From positions 1 to 44,634 of the forward strand of contig JAGVZE010000018.1 in assembly GCA_018302815.1 (NCBI GenBank): DNA of 44,634 nucleotides, written 5' to 3'. Numbering within the stretch: position 1 is the stretch's first letter; each line of letters opens with the position of its first letter. Positions 15,112 through 22,185 of the stretch are shown here, piece by piece. A program made the translations under genes and the position numbers. This DNA is from Candidatus Woesearchaeota archaeon. GTDB lineage: Archaea > Nanobdellota > Nanobdellia > Woesearchaeales > ARS49. Below the pieces are notes generated by a model. That model made no database searches, was not told the origin of the DNA, and saw only the letters and a list, made by a program, of their open reading frames with translations.

Positions 15112-15390
15112 TTATGCTGCTGCGAGCGCTCGTGCTTTGGCGATGATTACTTTTCGCGTGCACGTGCTGCAGAGTCGTCCGCCGTATGGTCTTTCTGGGC
15201 GTCTTGAGCTTTTTGGTAGTGCGCGAACTTGCGCTTTGGTGCCTCGCGCAACTCCCGGGAGTACTTTTTCGCAGTCTGCGCATTGTGGCGCTGCGTTTCT
15301 TCGTCTTTTGTATAGTATCTTGTTGATTCCGCTTGGCGTTGTGATGTATACTCGCCTGAACGTTCTTGAACGGTATTTTGGTGCTACCAT
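15112..15390 (-). CDS. rpl34e: Large ribosomal subunit protein eL34 (L34e)
   Basis: 92 residues. SRTFRRVYITTPSG, a zinc-ribbon pair CADC...CSTC and RRPERPYGGRLCSTC identify L34e. In many archaea L34e is followed by cytidylate kinase and L14e; here only 58 bp separate it from L14e and no kinase gene is present. TATA box 27 nt upstream implies a leaderless transcript. Confidence 0.95.
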   Translation of the reverse strand: MVAPKYRSRTFRRVYITTPSGINKILYKRRRNAAPQCADCEKVLPGVARGTKAQVRALPKSSRRPERPYGGRLCSTCTRKVIIAKARALAAA

Positions 15391-15412
15391 GCTCGTTTGG
15401 GAAAGGGAGGGG

Positions 15413-15421
15413 TTTATAAAG
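15413..15421 (-). promoter_or_regulatory. TATA box for rpl34e-rpl14e
   Basis: Minus-strand CTTTATAAA centred 27 nt before the eL34 ATG at 15390. It lies over the last codons of the upstream pseudouridine synthase gene. Confidence 0.6.
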
Positions 15422-16124
15422 GTTTCGAGTGCCGTCCTCGTAAGCGTGAGGTTAAGGACTCAATTTCCCTTTGGGTAAGGGGTCTGTATGCTCCTGGTTT
15501 TAGCGTTCCAAGGGATAATGTGGCGACGCGCAGGCGTACGAGTTGTTTGACGTAAAGGCCTAATTCTTCGAAGAGTCTTCGTACTATGTGTTTGCGTCCT
15601 TCGTGTATTACTAGAGTGGCTTTGTTTTGGAAGGCGTTGATTTTGTTGATTTTGACTGGTTTGTCATCGATCATGATGCCTTTTTGGAGTCTTTCGAGCA
15701 TTTTCTCAGTGAGTGTTTTGTCGAGTACTGCTAGGTATTCTTTTTCGACGTTGTATCGTGGGTGTGTCAGAAGATTCGCAAGCTCTCCGTCATTCGTCAA
15801 AATTAGCAGTCCCTCCGTATTTTTATCGAGTCGGCCTACTGGGTACACTCTTTCTTTTGTTTTGACTATGTCCATGACTGTTTTCATGCCGTGTTCTTCG
15901 CTTACCGTCGTGACGACTCCGCGCGGCTTGTTGAGAGCAAGATAGATTTTATGTTCGATATTGACTGGTTTGCCGTACACTGTTATGGTGTCGGTTGTTT
16001 TCGCTTTATCTCCGAGTTTTGCGATTATCCCGTTTACTGTGACTTTTCCTGCTTTGATTAGTTCCTCGCATTTTCTTCTGCTGTCTATGCCTGCTTGTGC
16101 CAGGATTTTCTGTACTCGTTCCAT
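15414..16124 (-). CDS. Bacterial-type pseudouridine synthase, RsuA/RluB/RluE/RluF family
   Basis: 236 residues from the ATG at 16124, where the S4 domain begins (MERVQKILAQAGIDSRRKCE); a 10-residue upstream extension is possible but adds nothing recognisable. S4 RNA-binding domain residues 1-60, then the catalytic domain: LALNKPRGVVTT, VYPVGRLDKNTEGLLILTND with the catalytic aspartate of RLDxxTxG, and EGRKHIVRRLFEELG. The family isomerises uridine in rRNA. Archaea usually rely on TruB/Cbf5-type enzymes, so this gene suggests transfer from bacteria. It is next to two ribosomal protein genes. Which rRNA base it modifies cannot be told. Confidence 0.92.
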   Translation of the reverse strand: MERVQKILAQAGIDSRRKCEELIKAGKVTVNGIIAKLGDKAKTTDTITVYGKPVNIEHKIYLALNKPRGVVTTVSEEHGMKTVMDIVKTKERVYPVGRLDKNTEGLLILTNDGELANLLTHPRYNVEKEYLAVLDKTLTEKMLERLQKGIMIDDKPVKINKINAFQNKATLVIHEGRKHIVRRLFEELGLYVKQLVRLRVATLSLGTLKPGAYRPLTQREIESLTSRLRGRHSKPL

Positions 16125-16147
16125 ATATGGCTTTATGCAGGAGTGGT

Positions 16148-16945
16148 TTAACAATGTAGTGGTCGTAGAGGGAATCTGTAGAGGTATTTTTCGCCTGTTT
16201 CGCGATGAGCAGATACGTATAAGTTACCGTGTCGAACACGTACTTTTTCGGGGATTATTTTGTTCATATCTTCAAGTCGTATCAGTGAGTTACACTCTAG
16301 TTTGGCGTTGAGTTCAATTATGCTGTTCTCAGTTAATGAGAGGGAAGGTTCTAGTGTGGCAAGGTATGTGTTGCCTGTTTCGCGGTCAATGTCTATTCCG
16401 TTGATGAACGCTCCGACGTCGCAGGAGTTTCTTGTTCTGTTCCAGTTGGCATCAAAAACGTTGACGCGCGCTCCGTGCCTAAAGTTCAGGTCTGTTCCGA
16501 TATGTGTTTCTTCATTGTGGCGTACAAGGCATCCTGCGCATGCTCCGCGCATTCCGGTTAGCATTTGGGTGTATAGTTCGTTCCATGCGCGGTGTGTGAG
16601 TTCTTCCAACTCGTCCTGGGCTTGAAAGTCAAGGTCTTTTGTTCGTTTTATTATTTCTACTCGTCTATACCCTGTGAAAGTGAGTCTTTCACTAATTGAC
16701 GGATCAAGGCAGGGTTGATTTAGAAGGCGTGCTGCGTAATGAGCCGCGTTGAAAAATTGCCCTTGAATTAGTAAGTCTTCAAAATATGCATTTTGGACGT
16801 GTTGGTTTTTTCTATGAGGGCGGATAGCAGGATGAGCGTAGCTAATCGGAGTTCCTGCTCGTTTTGATTCTTGCAAAAGCTTGATTGCTGCATCAGAATC
16901 GTTTTCTGTTGATAGTCTTTCAAGCTCTCTTAATCGTTCATCCAT
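16148..16945 (-). CDS. Hypothetical protein with MDERLR N-terminus
   Basis: 265 residues, soluble, not recognised. The first 35 residues (MDERLRELERLSTENDSDAA) match the start of the candidate DGR target at 7794-8591, and the length is the same. After that the sequences diverge: a helical part (residues about 60-130), then a cysteine cluster GACAGCLVRHNEETHIG and strand-rich C-terminus. The C-terminal codons show no NNY run, so it does not look like a DGR target itself. TATA-like box 27 nt upstream. The shared head may be a protein-interaction or targeting module. Confidence 0.75.
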   Translation of the reverse strand: MDERLRELERLSTENDSDAAIKLLQESKRAGTPISYAHPAIRPHRKNQHVQNAYFEDLLIQGQFFNAAHYAARLLNQPCLDPSISERLTFTGYRRVEIIKRTKDLDFQAQDELEELTHRAWNELYTQMLTGMRGACAGCLVRHNEETHIGTDLNFRHGARVNVFDANWNRTRNSCDVGAFINGIDIDRETGNTYLATLEPSLSLTENSIIELNAKLECNSLIRLEDMNKIIPEKVRVRHGNLYVSAHRETGEKYLYRFPLRPLHC

Positions 16946-16965
16946 TGTATGGGTTTTCGGGAGAT

Positions 16966-16977
16966 AGGATTAAAAGA
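16966..16977 (-). promoter_or_regulatory. TATA-like box for the MDERLR protein gene
   Basis: Minus-strand ATCTTTTAATCC, centred about 27 nt before the ATG at 16945. Confidence 0.45.
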
Positions 16978-16998
16978 TTTCGTTGGTGGGCTGCAAAC

Positions 16999-17007
16999 CT
17001 TATAAAT
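16999..17007 (+). promoter_or_regulatory. TATA box for the RNase P p30 gene
   Basis: CTTATAAAT centred about 26 nt before the ATG at 17029, supporting that start over the upstream in-frame ATG at 16885, which lies inside the divergent gene. Confidence 0.6.
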
Positions 17008-17028
17008 GGCTGTTCTTTACTTGGTTCT

Positions 17029-17589
17029 ATGCAGGACATAGTTTTCCCTTCAGGCAACGAGGCTGATTTTATCAGGATGGCAAGGCTTCTTGGCTGGTCG
17101 GGTCTTATTTGCGTGTATTCTGATAAGTCGCAGTTTTCAAAAGACCCGTTCGTGAAGAATGCTTTGTTTGTAGAGCCTATGCGCATTAATAAGGCGCAGG
17201 ACCTTAAGGTTTTTTCAGTTTGCAGGGGGAGTCGTGAGGCGATAGAGCGCGGCGCAAGCATAGCGTTCGATTTTGAGTCATTGGAAGATAAAGATAAGAC
17301 TCATTTCAAGGAGTCCGGGCTTAATCAGGTTCTTTGCAATCTTGCTCGTGAAAAGAATGTTAGGATTGGTTTTTCACTTTTTTCTATTCTTTCAAAAAGC
17401 GGGAAAGATCGTGCTGTTTTGCTTGGCAAGATTATGCAGAACATAATGCTTTGTCGTAAATTCGATGTGACGGCAAAAGTTGCGAGCTTTGCGAAATCTC
17501 CTCTTGATATGAGAAGTCCGAGTGATTTGGGTTCTTTGTTTATGCAGCTTGGAATGTCCGCGAAAGATGTGAAATTCGCTTTGCTCTAA
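17029..17589 (+). CDS. rnp3: RNase P protein component 3 (Rpp30/Rpp1 homologue)
   Basis: 186 residues, somewhat short for the family. PHP-like TIM-barrel fragments are visible: MQDIVFPSGNEADFIRMARL, IAFDFESLEDKD, NLAREKNVRIGFSLF, and the characteristic C-terminal MRSPSDLGSLFMQLGM. In archaea it pairs with Pop5 in RNase P, which trims the 5' leaders of tRNAs. Start chosen from the TATA spacing and the loss of family similarity upstream. Ends 4 bp inside the convergent membrane-protein gene. Confidence 0.85.
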   Translation: MQDIVFPSGNEADFIRMARLLGWSGLICVYSDKSQFSKDPFVKNALFVEPMRINKAQDLKVFSVCRGSREAIERGASIAFDFESLEDKDKTHFKESGLNQVLCNLAREKNVRIGFSLFSILSKSGKDRAVLLGKIMQNIMLCRKFDVTAKVASFAKSPLDMRSPSDLGSLFMQLGMSAKDVKFALL

Positions 17590-18026
17590 ATCCACGGTAT
17601 GTTTGCTGCGTTTTTGCAGGATTCTTTGTTAGGAACGAATGCTTCTGCGTTGAACGTGGCAAGGTTCGTGCAGTAAGTGGGGTCAGAGAGTTCTTGGCAA
17701 TATGATGCATCGCTGCTTGCGAGTGCTTTGCAGATTGGTTCTACGCAAAGGCTGATGTTTTTGCTTGCTATTGCCGTGCAGTCAAGGTCTGCTGGCGCGC
17801 AAAGGGCGGGTTCGTTAGCGATGTATGCGGAGCATCGTTGCTGCATTATTCCCTCGAAAGTTGTGCAAAGCGCAGCGTCTTTCTCTTTTAGCGCGAGGAT
17901 GAATTGTTTTTGTTCTTCTGTGCGCTCAACGCATTGGTCTGTGAATTCATTCACGGCAATGAAGTGTTTGACTATGAAGACTACGAGGATGATCAGTACG
18001 GCTGGAATGATTGGCCAGAGCTTCAT
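17586..18026 (-). CDS. Single-pass membrane protein, cysteine-rich exterior
   Basis: 146 residues. One N-terminal span (IIPAVLIILVVFIVKHFIAV, residues 5-25), then an exposed part with about 13 cysteines in short units of the form C-x(4-9)-C interrupted by Ala-rich loops (ALCTTFEGIMQQRC, ALCAPADLDC, SYCQELSDPTYC), suggesting a helical disulfide array. Not recognised as a named family. Divergent from the 18090 operon and sharing its TATA element, so it may belong to the same envelope programme. Confidence 0.75.
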   Translation of the reverse strand: MKLWPIIPAVLIILVVFIVKHFIAVNEFTDQCVERTEEQKQFILALKEKDAALCTTFEGIMQQRCSAYIANEPALCAPADLDCTAIASKNISLCVEPICKALASSDASYCQELSDPTYCTNLATFNAEAFVPNKESCKNAANIPWI

Positions 18027-18045
18027 GTATTCGTCGAAGAGGAAG

Positions 18046-18055
18046 ATATTTAAAG
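18046..18055. promoter_or_regulatory. Shared bidirectional TATA element
   Basis: ATATTTAAAG reads as a TATA box both ways: on the minus strand (CTTTAAATAT) it is about 25 nt before the ATG at 18026, and on the plus strand about 40 nt before the ATG at 18090. Confidence 0.55.
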
Positions 18056-18089
18056 CTTTTTTGTTATTATTAACGTAAAAAGGGGTATT

Positions 18090-19739
18090 ATGTGGCGGTT
18101 GTTGCTAATAGCGTTGGTTGCGGTGCCGGTATTCGGGCAGGATGTCACTTTCACTCTTGTTCAGGAGCAGGACTTTTCCCAGCAGGTTTTTGGTGATTTC
18201 AGTGAAGGTGTTCCTCGTACTGTCACGTTTGCAGGTTCGACTTTTGTGAGGAGCCTTTCGGCGGATCTATCTATCCAATCAAACGGAGGTTCTGCTGTTC
18301 CGTGTGTTTTTTTCGATTCTGATTCGCAGGTTCAGTTCTGTAATACTTCCTCGCAGTTTTTCTCTGGAAGAGTCACTTTTCCGATAGTTCCAAGGTTTGC
18401 GAGCAGTGTGAGTTTTATCGTAAGGGGATCCACTCAATTCTCTGGGTCTTCTCAGGGGTTTATTCAAAGGGTGTTTTGGCGTGGAGGTGCTGGTCGTTCG
18501 ATAAGCCAGACGTATTCGACTTTGCGTGATGTTCGCGCGAAGAATTTGGGTCTTTTGCGTGCGTTCATTCCGCCAAGTCAGGCGCCTGTTTTCGCGTTCA
18601 GTTCTGACCAGAAAGCGATTATTTGGTTTAACGATCCTGTGGCGCCCAGTTCGACTTCCCGTTCGACTACATCGAACTATAATGATGAGGTTCTGGCGTG
18701 TTTGAATACCGACCTTAATGTCGATGCGCAGGGTAATCCTAAGTGTGATTTCCAAGATGAGGCTGAGTGCGCGGCAAGGGGCAGGGATTGGCTTGATGGT
18801 TCTTGCTGTGGTGATGCGCCGTATACTGATTGCAGGTTGTATTCTGATAAGCAGGCGATTTGCGGTAGGGACGCGCAGCAGCGTTTTAAGTGGGCGGCGC
18901 TGGGTGATATAGGTTTTATTTCTGTTCTTGATGGTTGTCCGAATCTTGAATTAGTTTCAAATGGCGTGAAGTTTTTCACGTGTGGTGATGTGCCTACTGG
19001 TTTTCAGGATGTTGAGCGTTTTGATGGTGTTGTGAATATTGCGGGTCATGATTACGCGTGCGATGGGCGTCGTGTGATCGAATGCGGAGGTGAGTCTCCT
19101 TATACTCCGAATATGCGAAGGACTGGTGCGAAGCTTAACATCACAGGCCAGGCAAGGTATTGTTCATCGCAGGGCAGGTGGCTTGTTTCGCTTGATGGCG
19201 TGAATAGGTTGAGCTGCGAGCGTTCAGGTTTCACGTGGACTGGGTCTAAGTGCTGTGGGGAGCAGGATGACTCGTTGCAGTCATACGAGGATCCTTTTGT
19301 GGCAGGTGGTGATGGAGTTGCAGGCGGTTGTTTCAAGGGGCGTTTTGTCGCTTCAGGTTCATATGTTAGTGGGAGCCGTAATAGTTTGAATTATCGCGGG
19401 CGTTTCGTCGTGTGTCAGGATGAAAATCAAAATGATCGATCGTATGTCCAGTTGTTCAATGGGACGAATCTTTCTCCGCAGGTTAGCGCTCCGTGCGGAG
19501 TTCCGTTGCAGAACGCGTTGCTAACGGGTATTCGTCAGCACGCGCTTTGTTTTCCTGCAGGTTCTTGGGAGTTCACTTCGATCACAGAAGCGCATTTCTC
19601 TAAGTCTACGTTATGGCCTACTCTTGTGAGCCAGCCTAGGAAAGGATGCTGTCCTGAGAATAAGTGTTGGGATGGTGCGGCGTGCCGCAATATTGGTGAA
19701 TATTCTATTGTGGCAGGGAAGGGGTATCGATGTCAATAA
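18090..19739 (+). CDS. Secreted cysteine-rich protein, first gene of envelope operon
   Basis: 549 residues. Sec signal MWRLLLIALVAVPVFGQDV with cleavage likely after GQ. Residues about 20-190 are beta-rich and lack cysteines; residues about 205-549 hold many cysteines, including CAARGRDWLDGSCCGDAPY, SKCCGEQDDS and a C-terminal GCCPENKCWDGAACRNIG. The repeated W-x-G-x-C-C-G units (GRDWLDGSCCG; FTWTGSKCCG; CCPENKCWDG) look like duplicated small disulfide modules. No membrane anchor after the signal. It overlaps the next gene by 10 bp and opens an eight-gene operon ending at 29818. Function unknown. Confidence 0.82.
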   Translation: MWRLLLIALVAVPVFGQDVTFTLVQEQDFSQQVFGDFSEGVPRTVTFAGSTFVRSLSADLSIQSNGGSAVPCVFFDSDSQVQFCNTSSQFFSGRVTFPIVPRFASSVSFIVRGSTQFSGSSQGFIQRVFWRGGAGRSISQTYSTLRDVRAKNLGLLRAFIPPSQAPVFAFSSDQKAIIWFNDPVAPSSTSRSTTSNYNDEVLACLNTDLNVDAQGNPKCDFQDEAECAARGRDWLDGSCCGDAPYTDCRLYSDKQAICGRDAQQRFKWAALGDIGFISVLDGCPNLELVSNGVKFFTCGDVPTGFQDVERFDGVVNIAGHDYACDGRRVIECGGESPYTPNMRRTGAKLNITGQARYCSSQGRWLVSLDGVNRLSCERSGFTWTGSKCCGEQDDSLQSYEDPFVAGGDGVAGGCFKGRFVASGSYVSGSRNSLNYRGRFVVCQDENQNDRSYVQLFNGTNLSPQVSAPCGVPLQNALLTGIRQHALCFPAGSWEFTSITEAHFSKSTLWPTLVSQPRKGCCPENKCWDGAACRNIGEYSIVAGKGYRCQ

Positions 19740-20878
19740 GATGCTTGATGCTGATGTTGATGCTCGCTTCAGTTGCGGCAGCGCAGGTGGAGCCTGGGGC
19801 TAAGTGGGTTCAAGTCGACATAAAGCTGAATTTCCAGCAGACCAGTACGGGTTTTTGCAGGGAGCAGTCTCAGTGTTTGGTGAGCAATGCGTTCAGTGAG
19901 GTCTTTGATAACATTCCGGAGTCTTTTTGGGACGGTCTAACCGATTCGGATTTGGGTCCTAAATGCATTGGTGATGGCCAGTTTATTTTGGATAATTATT
20001 GCGCAAGGGGAGGTTGGTCGTCTAGGACTAGATTGATAGCGACTGAATTGCTGGCGATCGCGCTTCGCGATTCGCCTTCTAACTTTTCGCTGTATTGCGA
20101 TTCGTTTGAGACTGCGCTTAATGAGGTGAATTATCTTTCGCAGGCAGGTCCTGTTCTTAATTTCTTGGGCAAATCGTGTCCTCAGGAGGGGTTCGCAGGT
20201 GCAAGGGTTACAGAAAGGTGTACGAATAGTTTGTGTGTGTTAAAGTATGGGCAGAATGTTGCGTTCGGAACTTCTCTTAACGCGAGGATAGATGGTCCTA
20301 AGAGTTTTTTGAACGCGCTTAATTTGGGTCTTGAGGAGTGCGGCAACGCGCTTAACAGCGACGGGGATTATGATTACTGTGGTGACGCCGTCTGGTTCAA
20401 TCTCAATACTAATTCGATTCTTTACGCGCCTGGCTTGGCAGAGTTGGGTGTTCCAAGCGATCTTGCGAACCAGTTTTTCTTGACTCCGTATAATGAGTTG
20501 AGCGATTATGTGTTTTCAGTGGTTCACAAGCCAGAGGTTGCGCAGTTCAATTATACTTTTTTCAGGCAGATTCCTCAGTTCAGTCAGGTGTATTTCGCAA
20601 AGGACGGGTTTGAGTTTGTCTATGCGTTTAAGCAAAAAAATGTGACTCTTTCTCAGATAGATTATGCGGGCTGGTATTTGTCGAATATTGAGCTGCCAAG
20701 TGATGCGTGCACAAGATTCGTGAAGCGTTTTGATTCTAGGGCGAATTGCGAGTCTCAACCGTCTCCGACAGAGTTTTTCGTTGTGGCGCACAAAACTCCG
20801 CAGGTCGTAGGCAAAACTCCTCAGAACATTGTTGATTCGTGGCATGAGACGACTGGGCGTTTGAGGGTGGTTTCATGA
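19730..20878 (+). CDS. Secreted protein of envelope operon
   Basis: 382 residues. Signal MSIRCLMLMLMLASVAAAQVEP. The mature part has about 13 cysteines and a mixed alpha/beta look; GFCREQSQCLV and TERCTNSLCVLKYGQNVAFG are the clearest blocks. A C-terminal element FFVVAHKTPQVVGKTPQNIV precedes the end. No transmembrane segment follows, so it is probably released or held by partners. Overlaps the flanking genes by 10 and 4 bp. Not recognised. Confidence 0.8.
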   Translation: MSIRCLMLMLMLASVAAAQVEPGAKWVQVDIKLNFQQTSTGFCREQSQCLVSNAFSEVFDNIPESFWDGLTDSDLGPKCIGDGQFILDNYCARGGWSSRTRLIATELLAIALRDSPSNFSLYCDSFETALNEVNYLSQAGPVLNFLGKSCPQEGFAGARVTERCTNSLCVLKYGQNVAFGTSLNARIDGPKSFLNALNLGLEECGNALNSDGDYDYCGDAVWFNLNTNSILYAPGLAELGVPSDLANQFFLTPYNELSDYVFSVVHKPEVAQFNYTFFRQIPQFSQVYFAKDGFEFVYAFKQKNVTLSQIDYAGWYLSNIELPSDACTRFVKRFDSRANCESQPSPTEFFVVAHKTPQVVGKTPQNIVDSWHETTGRLRVVS

Positions 20879-22185
20879 GAGCGCAGGTGACTGTTTTCAT
20901 AATCATTGGAATTTTAGTCATAATAGCATTTGGCATAACGGTGTATGTGGGAAGCGCTGTTCGTGAGAATATTGAATCAAAGCCTACTCAGCAGCGTTTG
21001 GAGCAGGCGGGTGTGCAGCCTATTGTTGATTATGTTTCGACTTGTCTCTCGCTAGCTTCGCAGGATGCGCTCTCGCTCGCCGCTCGTCAGGGAGGGCTCA
21101 TTTATGAGCTGCAGGGCGGTGTGGCAAAGGATTTCACAGAAGGGGAGGGTGTTATTTTTACTAAGTATTCTGATGATGTTTTTGGCGTGATTGATGTTCC
21201 GTTCTTGATTCGTCCGCCGTCAGGCAATGTCGGCCAGCTATTTTTCGCGCAGCCTCCAAGGTATCCATTCGATTCTTTTCCGTACACGGGCGATGGGTTG
21301 TTGTTCACGGGATATTATGGTGTGAGCGATCTTCCTTCGCTGTATAAAACGACTCCTGATGGAGTTCCAGTTGCGGGCTCTATGCAGGAGAGTGTGGAGA
21401 AATATGTGCAGAAGAAAGTTGTTGAGTGCGCTGATTTCAAATCTTTCTTGGATAAGGATTACAGGGTGACTCAGGGCAGTCCCGTGGCTTCTTTGCTTTT
21501 TGCTTCGAAGCAAGAGCAGTTCGCTGGCGAGCAGTTCGTGACTATGGAGCTTAAGTGGCCTCTTGAGGTGAGAACGCCGGGCGGTGATTCGTCCATAGTT
21601 GAGGAGTTCGCTGTGCGTATTCCTGTTCGTTTGGCCGCGATGTATTATATGGTGAAAAAGATTGTTGATACTGACGTGACTGATATTTCTTACGTTCCTG
21701 ATAGCGAGGGGCAGTTTGTTGTGACCAAGCTTCCGTTCGGATCTGACAGTTTCATCTCTGTCTCGGATCAGCAGAGTATTGTTGGAGGAAAGCCCTTTGA
21801 ATTTAGAGTGCTTAGAAAGAATAGGATTCCTGCTTTGTGGAGAATCGACACTGCTCCTCTTGAGCAGGTCGAGTTTCACGTGACTCCTGAAGGCAGGGGC
21901 GCAGTTGTTCGTGCGCAGGGGGATACGCTTCACATTAACGATCCGTGTCAGGAGGCAGGGGTTCAAAATCCATTTTTGTTAGAGCTCAATGCGTCTGATG
22001 CTGATGAGGATGCGGTTGTTTTTGACGTTCACGTTCCTGGAGGAAGTGATGGGCAGATCCCAAGAGATGCGGTTGGTATTGACTTCAGTGTTACTGTTTT
22101 AGTAAAAGATGCTGCGAATTTATCCAGGGAATCTTTTGACTCCCAGGAGATTCCATTGAGGGTTGCTTTATGCGAAGTGAGATAA
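20875..22185 (+). CDS. Pilin-like N-terminal anchor protein with large ectodomain
   Basis: 436 residues. The start MRAQVTVFIIIGILVIIAFG puts a hydrophobic helix directly at the N-terminus with only a 3-residue head, as in proteins inserted like type IV pilins. The ectodomain begins with a helical part (TQQRLEQAGVQPIVDYVSTC), contains IDVPFLIRPPSGNVGQLFF and ends in a beta-rich module with LNASDADEDAVVFDVHV, like a cadherin/PKD strand. I recall this RAQVTVFIIIG head as common in Woesearchaeota surface proteins. Starts in the ATGA overlap with the previous gene. Confidence 0.8.
   Translation: MRAQVTVFIIIGILVIIAFGITVYVGSAVRENIESKPTQQRLEQAGVQPIVDYVSTCLSLASQDALSLAARQGGLIYELQGGVAKDFTEGEGVIFTKYSDDVFGVIDVPFLIRPPSGNVGQLFFAQPPRYPFDSFPYTGDGLLFTGYYGVSDLPSLYKTTPDGVPVAGSMQESVEKYVQKKVVECADFKSFLDKDYRVTQGSPVASLLFASKQEQFAGEQFVTMELKWPLEVRTPGGDSSIVEEFAVRIPVRLAAMYYMVKKIVDTDVTDISYVPDSEGQFVVTKLPFGSDSFISVSDQQSIVGGKPFEFRVLRKNRIPALWRIDTAPLEQVEFHVTPEGRGAVVRAQGDTLHINDPCQEAGVQNPFLLELNASDADEDAVVFDVHVPGGSDGQIPRDAVGIDFSVTVLVKDAANLSRESFDSQEIPLRVALCEVR

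Noticed and set aside
16148-16945. Second DGR target, because of the shared MDERLR head
   Set aside because: Its C-terminal codons mix purine and pyrimidine endings; there is no NNY run.
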